From Ruminococcaceae bacterium YAD3003 (GTDB lineage Bacteria > Bacillota > Clostridia > Saccharofermentanales > Saccharofermentanaceae), in assembly GCA_900107185.1 (NCBI GenBank), contig FNPA01000009.1, forward strand, positions 1-64,000: a DNA stretch of 64,000 nucleotides. The letters run 5' to 3'. Below the pieces are notes generated by a model that made no database searches, was not told the DNA's origin, and saw only the letters and a program-made list of their open reading frames with translations. A program made the translations under genes and the position numbers. Within the stretch, counting starts at the first letter, position 1; each line of letters starts with the position of its first letter. Positions 25,599 through 34,711 of this stretch are shown here, one piece after another.

Positions 25599-26856
25599 CA
25601 TCCGCGACATCAACTCCACCAGCTATACAACCGACAACATTGATGGCAGATCTGTTCAAAAGATCCGTGATGGTTTGGCGGCCGATATTCTGCTGTCCAT
25701 AATCATCGGACTCACTATCCTGACTGTCAGCACACTGGTTAAGAGCTACATCGAATTATTCACTGTCGGCATGTTTGCGCAGTTATCTGTCCTGGCGGTT
25801 GCAATCGTTCACACTCTCGTAAGAAGGCTTAGGATAAAATCAAAACTCCTGATCTTTGTTCTGCACGTTGTCGTGAGCGTTGTGTTCTTTATTGCCATAA
25901 CAATGATTCCTGTATTAGAGTTCGGAAACAGCTCTGCTAACAAGATCTATTTGGTCCTGATCCTTACTGCTCTCACTGCCTTCTCATTCCTTCACGGTAT
26001 AAGGCCGCGCTTTGCTGCCGCCAACAGTGATTTCTTCCTCTTCCCGGGACTTATCCATGTAATCTTGTATATCCTCTACGCATTAACAGGTCAGAGAGAA
26101 TCTGCGCAGAATGTATTGCTTCACGCCATATCGATTGCGATCCTTTTTGTCATCATGAGACAGATTGCTGTTTTCGATGCGAAGTACTATCACTCGATCC
26201 ATAAGTTAACAAAACCGGGTGAGCTTCTTAAGAAACAGAACCGCAAAACCGTCCTCGGCATTATCGGAATCGTCGCAATCTCTTTGGCCGTTATTGCCGT
26301 ATTCCCCTATAGTTTATTATCGGGTTTTATCAAGCCCGTTATCGTATCTGTTTTCAGATTTGTATCAGGAGTTTTCCTTGGCCGTGAATATGATATATTG
26401 ATCACCCCGATGGATGAGGAACCTAACTGGGATAATGAAGAAGAGGAAGAGATTTTCGCTGATCTCCCATGGCTCGAAGTCCTCGGCAAAGCTCTGGTTA
26501 TCATCGTTGCTGTAATTACGATCTATCTGATCATTAATGCCATCAGATTGATCCTTCTGCACGCTCCGAAGATGCTCAAGCCTGAAATAATAAAGGACGA
26601 GAATCTCACTGATACTATTGAAAACATAGCACCTGAGGCAAAGAAAAAATCTGCACCTAAAAACGATTTCGGTACAGGTTATGAACGCCGCGTCCGAAAA
26701 CAATTCTACGACAAGACCCGCAATGCCATGAAAAAGGGCCTACCGGTTGATGCTGCATCCACACCGGGCGAGATTGAAAAAGTCCTGTTGGAAAACGGCG
26801 ATAAAAACATCTCATCTCTTAGGACTGAGTATGAGAAGGTCCGTTATGGCAAATAA
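25591..26856 (+). CDS. Membrane protein of the MoxR-DUF58 operon
   Basis: 421 residues from the GTG at 25591. That start overlaps the DUF58 stop by 8 bases and has GGGAGG 9 bases upstream, so it is preferred over an ATG at 25534 lying inside the DUF58 gene. About seven membrane segments are seen (roughly 35-75, 85-105, 120-135, 155-175, 190-210, 240-265 and 320-345). A soluble C-terminal tail of about 90 residues resembles the C-terminal DUF4129-like helices of transglutaminase-type operon partners, without a transglutaminase domain here. It is the third member of the operon; role unknown. Confidence 0.75.
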   Translation: MTDIRDINSTSYTTDNIDGRSVQKIRDGLAADILLSIIIGLTILTVSTLVKSYIELFTVGMFAQLSVLAVAIVHTLVRRLRIKSKLLIFVLHVVVSVVFFIAITMIPVLEFGNSSANKIYLVLILTALTAFSFLHGIRPRFAAANSDFFLFPGLIHVILYILYALTGQRESAQNVLLHAISIAILFVIMRQIAVFDAKYYHSIHKLTKPGELLKKQNRKTVLGIIGIVAISLAVIAVFPYSLLSGFIKPVIVSVFRFVSGVFLGREYDILITPMDEEPNWDNEEEEEIFADLPWLEVLGKALVIIVAVITIYLIINAIRLILLHAPKMLKPEIIKDENLTDTIENIAPEAKKKSAPKNDFGTGYERRVRKQFYDKTRNAMKKGLPVDAASTPGEIEKVLLENGDKNISSLRTEYEKVRYGK

Positions 26857-26862
26857 ACTTAT

Positions 26863-27462
26863 TCAGGAATTCTTTTTAAGGAACTCAAATGCAGCTTTGT
26901 AATCGCCTTCAAAACGGAAGGCGTTAAGGCCTGCCGCCTTCGCTCCCGCAACGTTATCTTCCCTATCATCAATGAACAGACATTCATCACCGTTTAAACC
27001 ATATTTAGAGAGGAATGTCTTATAGATTTCCACGTCAGGTTTAAGCATAAGATAATCAGCGGAAACGAACACGCCGTTAAAGAAATCGAGCGGCAGAAAC
27101 TTCGGGAAATATGTATAGAACAAATCGCTGGCATTGGACAAAACATAGATGCCGTAACCTGATTCTTTTACCTGCTCACAGAACTCACGGGCGCCTTCAA
27201 TCGGTGTCATGCAGATATCCCATTTATCAGCGCAATTCTTAAGCGCCCTATGATATTTCTCAGGAACTCTCTTTTTAACGAGATCATATCTGTCTTTATC
27301 TTTTATCTCGCCCTTATCACCCAATGCCCACTCGGGACCGTTAAAGAGCTCTCTTCTGATAACGTCTTTTTCTTCTTCTGAAGAACAAAACTCATCCATA
27401 ACAAATTCAGGTCTGAAATCCAAAAGGACATTTCCCATGTCGAGCACTACATTCTTGATCAT
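26863..27462 (-). CDS. HAD-superfamily hydrolase (subfamily IA)
   Basis: About 199 residues from the ATG at 27462, which has GGGGA close upstream; a TTG four codons earlier is less likely. Motif I reads VVLDMGNVLLDF: the nucleophile is the first aspartate, but the usual DxD second aspartate is asparagine (DMGN), as in several HAD-IA phosphatases that read DxGNVL. Motif II is VLSNAS, motif III lies in MLKPDVEIY and motif IV is FIDDREDN. It probably removes phosphate from a small sugar or nucleotide. Convergent with the MoxR operon, 6 bases away. Confidence 0.85.
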   Translation of the reverse strand: MIKNVVLDMGNVLLDFRPEFVMDEFCSSEEEKDVIRRELFNGPEWALGDKGEIKDKDRYDLVKKRVPEKYHRALKNCADKWDICMTPIEGAREFCEQVKESGYGIYVLSNASDLFYTYFPKFLPLDFFNGVFVSADYLMLKPDVEIYKTFLSKYGLNGDECLFIDDREDNVAGAKAAGLNAFRFEGDYKAAFEFLKKNS

Positions 27463-27540
27463 ACTATTCCCCAATGATTAATTTTCTACTGAATAATAAC
27501 CCATAGTGTTGGATTTTACATCGGTAAATCTGAATGAGTT

Positions 27541-28671
27541 TTAGAAAAAGAAAACTCCGCGCGAGAAATACACTGCAGTAACTATCGATATCATCACCAT
27601 CGGATAAATAAGCATCCTGGTAACATCTTTTTTGAAAGGCTTCCTGCCCAGCATAATGAAGATAGAGAACATACCTGCATAGTATCTGTAGAAGCTGTCT
27701 GTCGGACAGTCGATCAACGGATCACGGATGGTCGAAGTAATGAAGAATACGCAAAGCAGACTGAATAAAACAAGCACCAGTGAATCTGTCTCAACCTTCT
27801 TGTTTTTAACCATTGCTATGACTTCTCTTACCACCAAAAAAATAATGAAACACATCAGCAAAAGTGAGATGAATTCATTTACTTTAAACAGGATAAGCGT
27901 ATCCATTCCGTCGTGCGGGAACTTATCGGTAAATACATATCTCAGACTCCAATATGTTGTATAGAAAATGTTGGAATGAATTCTGATCCAATACGTATAT
28001 TGTGTTTCAACAAACGCGTTCCATTTACCGAATGCGATCTGAAGATATACAGGATATGACAGGCTCAAAAGTGTAGCCGGAACATATGCTGCCACTATAT
28101 CGACGAAACGTGTTTTCTTCCTGATCCAATCGACACACATGCCCGCAAATACGGCAAAGAACAGCAGTGCACCAACGCTTCTTGTCATTACCGACAGCCC
28201 CATCAGAATACCCATGAGCCATGGATGTTTTTTCTTTTTAAACAGGGCAAAAGCGCCGAGAGTAAACAGGAAAAATAAACTCTCGGTGTACTCGAGCATA
28301 GAGAAGAAACCCATTGGTGATAAAGCAAACAACAGCAGTATCAGCAATGAGTCTTTGAACTGGTATTCCTTGATAAGAAGGTCTTTCAAGATGAAGAGAG
28401 ATACCAGAAATGCGAGTTCATTTATAATGACCAGACCTATGTCACCCGTGAATCTTATAAGCAGCGGAATCATCGGGAAGAAGGCCGTTATGTCTTCGCT
28501 TATGTAGCCATAATGCGCAATAGTCCTGTAGTGTTCAGCATCAAACAGTCCTAATATGGTCGGATACGAATTCTTTGATATCAGCATCAGAAGAGCAAAC
28601 ATCAGTCTTGAAGCAAAAAATGCGATAAACACATCTTTGTTTTTCTTCAAAAAATCAACGACTTTGCTCAT
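27541..28671 (-). CDS. PIG-V-like mannosyltransferase membrane protein
   Basis: 376 residues with about nine membrane segments. The first lumenal-side loop holds the motif FDAEHYRTIAHYGY, which corresponds to the WDAxHY motif of GPI mannosyltransferase PIG-V and its bacterial relatives. These GT-C enzymes use a polyprenyl-phosphate sugar and act on the outer face of the membrane. The gene is followed, about 80 bases downstream, by the HAD hydrolase, and sits 26 bases after a flavin reductase gene. The acceptor cannot be deduced. Confidence 0.78.
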   Translation of the reverse strand: MSKVVDFLKKNKDVFIAFFASRLMFALLMLISKNSYPTILGLFDAEHYRTIAHYGYISEDITAFFPMIPLLIRFTGDIGLVIINELAFLVSLFILKDLLIKEYQFKDSLLILLLFALSPMGFFSMLEYTESLFFLFTLGAFALFKKKKHPWLMGILMGLSVMTRSVGALLFFAVFAGMCVDWIRKKTRFVDIVAAYVPATLLSLSYPVYLQIAFGKWNAFVETQYTYWIRIHSNIFYTTYWSLRYVFTDKFPHDGMDTLILFKVNEFISLLLMCFIIFLVVREVIAMVKNKKVETDSLVLVLFSLLCVFFITSTIRDPLIDCPTDSFYRYYAGMFSIFIMLGRKPFKKDVTRMLIYPMVMISIVTAVYFSRGVFFF

Positions 28672-28697
28672 ACTTCACTCGAATCAAAAACTGGTCA

Positions 28698-29252
28698 TTA
28701 ACCCTTCAGCTTTTTACCGCAGCTGAATGCATCACCGACTGCATCACCAAGTTTAACATACTTGTTATTGCAGGGATCAAACGCGATCGGTCTTAACTTT
28801 TTCAGGTCAACATTACCATCTGTGATTACACTCTCATCTGCAGAAACATTTACGATCTCACCGATGAGAATTCCGTCGTTAAAACTCTTAACTTTGCACT
28901 CTAATGCCATAGGCAGTTCATCTATAAGAGGCGCATCAACGAACTCGGATTTGCTAGCGTGGAAACCAGCAACTTCAAACTTATTTGGCACTTTGCGTCC
29001 TGATTCAATGCCGACATAATCACATGGAATCACCTGGTCTTCTGTCGCCATGCTGACAGTAAATGCACCACGTGCTGCGAGATTATCAGTCGTCTTATGT
29101 TCGCTGAGACTGATCGTGATTTCCTGGAAATCAGTAGTAATTCCCCATGCCGCATTCATCGCATTCGGCACACCGTTCTCGTCATAAGTTCCGATGATCA
29201 ACACCGGCTGCGGTAACATTATCGGCTTCGCACCAAAATTCTTTCTGCTCAT
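28698..29252 (-). CDS. Flavin reductase family protein
   Basis: 184 residues with the FMN-binding split-barrel look of flavin reductase-like proteins: VLIIGTYDENGVPNAMNAAW near the N-terminus, TISLSEHKTTDNLAARGAFT and the central DYVGIESGRKVPNKFE. Such proteins either reduce flavin for partner enzymes or act as FMN-binding electron carriers in anaerobes. It stands first of a minus-strand run, followed by the PIG-V-like gene. Start at the ATG with AGGAGACA upstream. Specific partner unknown. Confidence 0.85.
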   Translation of the reverse strand: MSRKNFGAKPIMLPQPVLIIGTYDENGVPNAMNAAWGITTDFQEITISLSEHKTTDNLAARGAFTVSMATEDQVIPCDYVGIESGRKVPNKFEVAGFHASKSEFVDAPLIDELPMALECKVKSFNDGILIGEIVNVSADESVITDGNVDLKKLRPIAFDPCNNKYVKLGDAVGDAFSCGKKLKG

Positions 29253-29426
29253 AAAATGTCTCCTGCTTTTTTCATAGATACACCTCTTGGTCTTCCGTGT
29301 CCCGTCTCTAATAAACTATTCATGTATCAGAATGAAATGTTCTTTCCCATAGTGCCCCCATGGATAAAACAATATGAGTAATTATAGCATGGCCAGACTC
29401 TCGAATGAGATTAACACAATTAAAAA

Positions 29427-29453
29427 CGGTCTCAGATTTTACTCTGAGACCGC
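29427..29453 (-). terminator. Terminator after ABC exporter operon
   Basis: On the minus strand CGGTCTCAGA, a 6-base loop and TCTGAGACCG are followed by TTTTTAATT, only a few bases after the permease stop at 29459. Confidence 0.92.
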
Positions 29454-29458
29454 GAGAA

Positions 29459-32155
29459 TCATTCGACATTCTTCAGCGCTTCGTCCATCGGTATCTTCTT
29501 GATCCTTATGAAATCAATGACCGATACGGCCGCATATCCGACGAGCATGTAGACTATGGACATCGCCATGGATTTGGTTGACATATAGAATGTAAACCAT
29601 CCGTCCATCTGCAACATGAATGCCCTGAACACATAGATAAGAATAACGTATCCCGCACCAAAACCCAGGAGCGTAAACAGCAACACGATAAAAGCAGTAG
29701 GAATCATGTACAACGCACTGATCTCGGAATTCTTGAATCCCAATATCTTAACCATCGAGATCGAGTGTTCATTACGCTCAATGATTATCTTTGTTAAGAG
29801 GAATATCAACGCAGCAGATAGAACCAGGAGAACATACTGCGCTACCACCATGAATCCGCCCATTGAATGCATGAGCTGTGTAGTAACTTTCACGATGTCA
29901 TCCTTATCTATAACTGTTGCAATATACTTCTCATCGATATCAGTGATTTCTTCGTTCGAGAAATAACCGGTAAACGATCCTTCTTTCTTATCGAAAACAC
30001 TGATGAAATTATCGTTGGGCATGAACACTGCGATACCGCCTTCGTAATCGACAATTCCTGATACAGTAAACTCGTAACTCTTGTTTGCGAACTCTTCGGA
30101 AAGAGTAATCTTATCACCTGTATCAAAACCGAATTTATCCTTAAAAGCAGACGAGATATATACCTCACCATCGTTAAGTTCCGCACCGATAACAACGTAC
30201 TTACTGCCGTCTTCAATACCGTAAACAGTAACTGCTTCTGTGGTTCCTCCGCTGCCTCTGCCCTTAATAAATGAAGTAACATTCTTCTCATACAGCAGTG
30301 ACGTGGAATTGAATTTCTCAGCATCTTCATTTGCTGTAACGAGTTCATTTCCATCATCATCTTTTGTTCCTGCCAACATGTACTGATACTTCGCAAACAA
30401 CATATCAGGCGCTCTGTCACCATAGTGGTTAAGTGAATCCGGAAGGCCGAACGCAAAGCACAACATAACTTCAACAAACACAATACCGAAGATAAGGATC
30501 GCGTAGTTAGGGATATTCTGGAACAGAATTCTTAATCTGAATCTGTTCATGAAAGACCACGCAGGAATCCTTCTGGCCTTTGTTCTTTTCGTTCTTCTTA
30601 AATCATGTCTTAAGAACTTCAGAGGACTTAACTGAAGCTTTCTGACAATAACAAAAAGATTGATAAGAAACATAAGCGACAGCGGGATAACCGTTGTTTT
30701 CACGAGTGCTACAGGACTCCATACAACTCCGCAATTCGGCAGACTGTAAGTTTCAAAATAGATGTTTACAGCCACTTCTTTAAACCATGTGTAACCCAGA
30801 ATATTACCAATGGCCGCACCTATCAGGGTTACGACAACAGGAGTTGACAGATAGTGGAAGATGAGCTCACCTTTGGTATAACCGGACGCGCGCATCGTTC
30901 CTATTACTGATGCTTCTTTATCGATCGTATTGCTGATCGTAATCGCGAAAATAAATGCGATTACTGCAATGAGAATATAGCAGAGAATTTCCGTTCCGGC
31001 TGCGTCACCTTCAACGTCAGAAGGTGCGAAATTAGATGCCTGGCGGTAACACTCAGGGAGAAAATCTTCGAGGTCGTTATCGAACACCACAGACTGTGTG
31101 ATAAGTGCCTTCAAAAATTTGTCCGCATAATCTGCCTGAGCTACTTTTCCTGAAGGCTTTACATCGTAGAAATATGCATAACTGTAATGTGTTCTCGTTC
31201 TTAATGAATCAAATCCCTCAGGCGTTACCATTGCAACGTTAAACCCGAAAGCATCAAACATCAGATCGTTGTTATTCTCATGCAAAGAAGTGTAGTTGAT
31301 ATAGGACAACAGACCGACTACTTCGAACTCTTTCCCTCCGACTAAGATCGTGTCACCTATCTTGATCCCAACATTGCTCGCATGCATTCTGTCGATTGCA
31401 ATCTCATTATCTTTTTCAGGTGCACGGCCTTCATTGAACGACGCCTTATCTACTTCATCCGTGCTCTTAAATACTCTTACGGCCGCGTCCTTTACACCGT
31501 CTTTATCGAAATCTTCATCTTCGTTTTTGAAGAAGTGTTCGTATACGGTTACCTTTACAGGCGAGAAATCAGGATCATCGAGATTATATTCTTCAACCGT
31601 TTCGTCCCATTTTTCATCGACAGCTTTTACGACTTCTTCGTGTGCTTCTTTATATGCATCAGAGACAGCTTCTTTGAACTCATCCGAATTGCGAGCTTCT
31701 TCTAATGCATCTTCGTAATTTTCTTCCATAAAGGTATCGATCTGACTCTGGATCATGTCCTCATCAGTGATACCATATGCTTCACACTGCGCACGCACAG
31801 CTGTCTCAATACCTTCTGTTACCTGCTTTTCGAGTTCTTCGTCGATTGCTTTGGCAACTTCTTCATCAGCTTCTTCATATCCCTTATTAATGAGATATTC
31901 TCTTACGTCAGCCATGTCGCCTTTCTCAATGGCTCCGATAAGTTCTTCTGATGCCTTGTTCTTAAACTCGAAAGAACCATCTTCCAGTTTTAATGTAATC
32001 TTTCCGGTGTTGATTGCAGCGAGCATGCTGTCACGTCCGACGGACATTCCGGAAACAAAGCCGATCATGAGCACCATGAAAACAACTATTACCAGATATT
32101 TCTGCCAATCCCCCACCAGTTCTTTGGGGATTCGTTTGATAAGCGGATTTTTCAT
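29459..32155 (-). CDS. FtsX/MacB-type ABC transporter permease
   Basis: About 898 residues from the ATG at 32155, which has AAGGAGG 8 bases upstream. A longer frame from 32236 overlaps the ATPase gene. One membrane segment near the N-terminus is followed by a large extracytoplasmic domain with an acidic, helical coiled-coil-like insertion (about 60-210, rich in Glu and Ala). Then come FtsX-type membrane helices (about 405-430, 455-480 and 500-525), a second extracytoplasmic domain and three C-terminal helices. The duplicated layout is that of lipoprotein- or peptide-exporting MacB/YknZ-like permeases. It works with the ATPase encoded 13 bases upstream. Substrate unknown; the upstream riboswitch hints at a metal link. 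Confidence 0.87.
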   Translation of the reverse strand: MKNPLIKRIPKELVGDWQKYLVIVVFMVLMIGFVSGMSVGRDSMLAAINTGKITLKLEDGSFEFKNKASEELIGAIEKGDMADVREYLINKGYEEADEEVAKAIDEELEKQVTEGIETAVRAQCEAYGITDEDMIQSQIDTFMEENYEDALEEARNSDEFKEAVSDAYKEAHEEVVKAVDEKWDETVEEYNLDDPDFSPVKVTVYEHFFKNEDEDFDKDGVKDAAVRVFKSTDEVDKASFNEGRAPEKDNEIAIDRMHASNVGIKIGDTILVGGKEFEVVGLLSYINYTSLHENNNDLMFDAFGFNVAMVTPEGFDSLRTRTHYSYAYFYDVKPSGKVAQADYADKFLKALITQSVVFDNDLEDFLPECYRQASNFAPSDVEGDAAGTEILCYILIAVIAFIFAITISNTIDKEASVIGTMRASGYTKGELIFHYLSTPVVVTLIGAAIGNILGYTWFKEVAVNIYFETYSLPNCGVVWSPVALVKTTVIPLSLMFLINLFVIVRKLQLSPLKFLRHDLRRTKRTKARRIPAWSFMNRFRLRILFQNIPNYAILIFGIVFVEVMLCFAFGLPDSLNHYGDRAPDMLFAKYQYMLAGTKDDDGNELVTANEDAEKFNSTSLLYEKNVTSFIKGRGSGGTTEAVTVYGIEDGSKYVVIGAELNDGEVYISSAFKDKFGFDTGDKITLSEEFANKSYEFTVSGIVDYEGGIAVFMPNDNFISVFDKKEGSFTGYFSNEEITDIDEKYIATVIDKDDIVKVTTQLMHSMGGFMVVAQYVLLVLSAALIFLLTKIIIERNEHSISMVKILGFKNSEISALYMIPTAFIVLLFTLLGFGAGYVILIYVFRAFMLQMDGWFTFYMSTKSMAMSIVYMLVGYAAVSVIDFIRIKKIPMDEALKNVE

Positions 32156-32168
32156 TCTCCCTTCCTCC

Positions 32169-32885
32169 TTACCACTCGAGCTCGGAAGCAGGAATTTTCT
32201 TATCGTTGATATCGTTGTGGCGGACAACACCGTCACGGAGCTTGATAACGTGATCAGCCATATATCTGATGGCTTCGTTGTGTGTAACCATAATTACGGT
32301 ATTGCCGAACTTCTGATTACAGTTCTCGATGAGGCCGAGAATTTCTTTCGATGTTTTGTAATCGAGGGCACCTGTAGGTTCGTCACACATAAGAATGTCC
32401 GGATTCTTAACAACTGCACGACCTATTGATACACGCTGTTGCTGACCTCCGGACAACTGATTGGGGTACTTATATTTGTGATCTTCCAGACCCAGTGTCG
32501 AGATAACATCATCTACATTGAGCGGGTGATCCGACAGATAGGCCCCGACCTCGATATTCTCTTTTACATTCAGATTCGGGATAAGGTTATACATCTGGAA
32601 AACATAACCGAGGTGTTTTCTCCTATACATGGTGAGTGCCTTCTCATCCATATCCTTGAGCTTATCGCCGTTAATGCTAACGTAGCCGGAATCCGGGGTA
32701 TCAATACCGCCGATAATGTTAAGGAGAGTGGATTTACCCGAACCTGAAGGTCCTAAGAGGACACAGAATTCGCCTTTGCTGACAGTGAAGTCCATACCTC
32801 TGAGTACATCCTGTTTTGCTTCACCGGTACCGAAACTTTTCCTCAGATCGTGAATCTCGAGGAACTTCTTTTCTTCTTCGCTCAT
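32169..32885 (-). CDS. ABC transporter ATPase (MacB/LolD type)
   Basis: About 238 residues from the ATG at 32885, chosen because GGAGG lies 5 bases upstream; a TTG 12 bases earlier overlaps that site. Motifs are complete: Walker A GPSGSGKSTLLN, Q-loop FQMYNLIPNLNV, signature LSGGQQQRVSIGRA, Walker B ILMCDEPTGALD and H-loop VTHN. The NLIPNLNVKENIE segment is typical of the LolD/MacB group that pairs with FtsX-like permeases. It is the first gene after the terminator of a riboswitch-like leader. Confidence 0.94.
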   Translation of the reverse strand: MSEEEKKFLEIHDLRKSFGTGEAKQDVLRGMDFTVSKGEFCVLLGPSGSGKSTLLNIIGGIDTPDSGYVSINGDKLKDMDEKALTMYRRKHLGYVFQMYNLIPNLNVKENIEVGAYLSDHPLNVDDVISTLGLEDHKYKYPNQLSGGQQQRVSIGRAVVKNPDILMCDEPTGALDYKTSKEILGLIENCNQKFGNTVIMVTHNEAIRYMADHVIKLRDGVVRHNDINDKKIPASELEW

Positions 32886-32900
32886 AAAAGCCTCCAAAAT

Positions 32901-32926
32901 AAAAAAGATATGACCGAAGCCATATC
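32901..32926 (-). terminator. Leader terminator of the riboswitch-like element
   Basis: On the minus strand GATATG, the loop region GCTTCGGT and CATATC are followed by TTTTTTATTTT. It sits only 6 bases before the ribosome site of the ABC ATPase gene, far too close to end an upstream gene, so it is a regulatory terminator in the 5' leader. Confidence 0.88.
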
Positions 32927-32947
32927 AAAACTATCTCGGAGAATCGT

Positions 32948-33051
32948 CATGTATAGCTTCGCAGTTATACATGAGTCTCGCAAATTAAAACAAGCCAGGT
33001 TATTACCAGGATGTTGACTTGTTGCGCGTGAGCGCTTGCTACTCCCTCATG
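32948..33051 (-). ncRNA. yybP-ykoY-like (Mn2+) riboswitch upstream of ABC exporter
   Basis: On the minus strand the leader starts CATGAGGGAGTAGC (33051-33038) and closes with GCGAGACTCATG (32981-32970), the two conserved ends of the yybP-ykoY aptamer with a P1 helix CATGAG/CTCATG. Between them are a short GCGC hairpin and an arm bounded by AACAAGTC and GGCTTGTT, again as in that family. A hairpin at 32948-32973 re-uses the 3' strand of P1. It also exposes CGAAGC, which could pair with GCTTCG of the terminator. Ligand-stabilised P1 would thus favour read-through. Family call from memory of the consensus. Confidence 0.75.
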
Positions 33052-33150
33052 GGATGATGTTTTTATGCTAACAACCGATATCTTTTATGTCAAGGTGAAC
33101 ATTAACAAAAATATTTTTGGAATACCTTTTTTATTCCATCACATTTCCTA

Positions 33151-33681
33151 TTAACCGGCAGCCGGATCTATTACCGGAATATTTATTCCGTTCTGCCTTA
33201 AGTATTCGAACATCGGGGCTTTATATTCAATAGGTACCACCATAATTGATATCTCCGGATCTTCCGGAATAAACAAGAACAAAGTCTTATAAACTCTTAT
33301 AGTTTTTATCTTCTTCCAAAATATCTTTACCATAATGCCATCTTTAATGTGGGTAATGCCATACTTATCGAGATCATAGTTTCCATCGAACTTCGCGTTC
33401 TTCTTATATTTCGAAAGATTTATTGCAGTCTTAATGTAAGGAAGCGAGAGTCCTCCAAGACAACCCATCAAAAATGCAAGGAAGTATGACTTTGTTACGA
33501 ATATCAGAACCAGGGCATTAAGCATACCTGTGCCGCAAAAGACGATCATCAGTGTATTGATCAGTTGGGCATCCTTGACCTTTGCAGTGGGGGTCTTACG
33601 GATAGATGCCATCTGGAGACTGATATTTGCAAATTCGTTGATGTATGCGGCCGGATTCTGCGTGTCTAAATGTATCTGCAT
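33151..33681 (-). CDS. YcxB-like membrane protein
   Basis: About 176 residues from the ATG at 33681, which has GGGGTG 7 bases upstream; an earlier in-frame start at 33702 lacks one. Two hydrophobic segments (about 43-60 and 65-85) precede a C-terminal domain. That domain has KYGITHIKDGIMVKIFWKKI and ending FEYLRQNGI, the layout of YcxB-like proteins in which a short membrane hairpin anchors a PH-like domain. It is the last chromosomal gene before the integrated element. Function unknown. Confidence 0.65.
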   Translation of the reverse strand: MQIHLDTQNPAAYINEFANISLQMASIRKTPTAKVKDAQLINTLMIVFCGTGMLNALVLIFVTKSYFLAFLMGCLGGLSLPYIKTAINLSKYKKNAKFDGNYDLDKYGITHIKDGIMVKIFWKKIKTIRVYKTLFLFIPEDPEISIMVVPIEYKAPMFEYLRQNGINIPVIDPAAG

Positions 33682-33772
33682 ATTGTTCACCCCATGATTC
33701 AATTACAGTTAATGATTACTTCTCGTCCTGCCAAATACCGGTATTACACAACTTACATTATAACAAGGAAAT

Positions 33773-33804
33773 AAAAAAGACGACCGGATGTTTATCCGAT
33801 CGTC
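33773..33804 (-). terminator. Terminator, probably the original tRNA-Ser terminator
   Basis: On the minus strand GACGATCGGA, TAAACA and TCCGGTCGTC are followed by TTTTTTATTT. It lies 8 bases beyond the left attachment copy. In the uninterrupted chromosome it would have followed the tRNA-Ser gene directly, so insertion of the element separated the tRNA from it. Confidence 0.75.
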
Positions 33805-33811
33805 TCAATAC

Positions 33812-33834
33812 TGGCGGAGAAGGAGGGATTCGAA
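33812..33834 (-). other. Left attachment site (attL), tRNA-Ser 3'-end duplication
   Basis: These 23 bases repeat the 3' end of tRNA-Ser (43592-43614, including its CCA) with a single G/A difference. The sequence diverges right after TTCGAA. Together with the integrase at the far end this defines an element of about 9.8 kb. Confidence 0.88.
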
Positions 33835-34711
33835 TTATAATCACCCGATTAATGAAGTTTAATGAATTGTCCGAAAGGCTTTGCTTTTAGGGGGGATTAA
33901 TCAAAAATAGGATTAATGAATTTCCTGTTCTTTGATGAAGTTTAATGACCTGATTGCCGTTAATTGCCGTTAATCCTTATCCAAGTTCTGAATAAGAGAG
34001 ATAGAGAAATCCATTCGAATGAATGAGGGCAAACGTATGCTCTTTTCTGATTCTTTGCGGGGTTTGGGGCGCAGCACCAACATGCTTTACTTTTTTGCCG
34101 GCTTGCCGGTATAAAAAGTATGCTTGTTTGCAAAAATGTGGGCCCGAATACACCTAACAAGTCATTTGAAGTCATTAGCACGTCATTTGACGTCATATCA
34201 GCCCATCGACATAAAAGCATCTCGACTTAGTGTTCTCCGGGTTAAACATCGGCTGTTTGATGTGAATAATTGACTGTGATTGACAGAAAATCTTCAGGAA
34301 AAACACCGGGAAAAACAGGGAAAAACATCTGCAAGTACATGCGGTTTCGTTCGTAATTCGTGTGCTCTTTCGTCAATTTTTTCGCTGCCGGGAACAGTAA
34401 AAATCCCGGAAAAACTTCCTTGACGCCAACTCGTTTTTGCTCTTATTTTTGGTAAGACAAGCAGTCCCGGCTGCTCAACCGGAACCAGAAAATCGAACAA
34501 AAAGTATCGCAAGTTCGATAGGAAAACTGACTGAGAACCGACAGGATTTCTGCTCGAAACTTAAGTGAAACTCAGAGGACTTTCTGTCCTTCCCCTCTCC
34601 TGTTTTCAGCCCGAACTCAAAGGACTTTCAGTACAGGTCGGACTGCCGGAACTGCCCGTTAAGGGTGTCAGATTTACCATCAGACTTTCTCTGTCTTTTA
34701 GAGATTTACGG
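33835..34711. other. Gene-free left end of the element: arm-site repeats and oriT-like region
   Basis: No convincing gene lies in these 877 bases. At 33847-33980 the words GATTAATGAA and GTTTAATGA recur several times; GATTAATGAA also occurs at 43459, beside the integrase end, as expected for integrase arm-type sites. At about 34034-34125 there is a G-rich GGGGTTTGGGGCGCAGC block and an interrupted inverted repeat joining GCATGCTTTACTTTTT and AAAAAGTATGC around GCCGGCTTGCCGG, which looks like a transfer-origin region. At 34161-34201 four GTCATT words lie 10-11 bases apart. The rest shows nothing I can name. Confidence 0.45.

Noticed and set aside
33960-34512. Two minus-strand frames of 86 and 72 codons
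   Set aside because: No ribosome sites, odd composition, and they run through the repeats and the oriT-like region; not protein-like.
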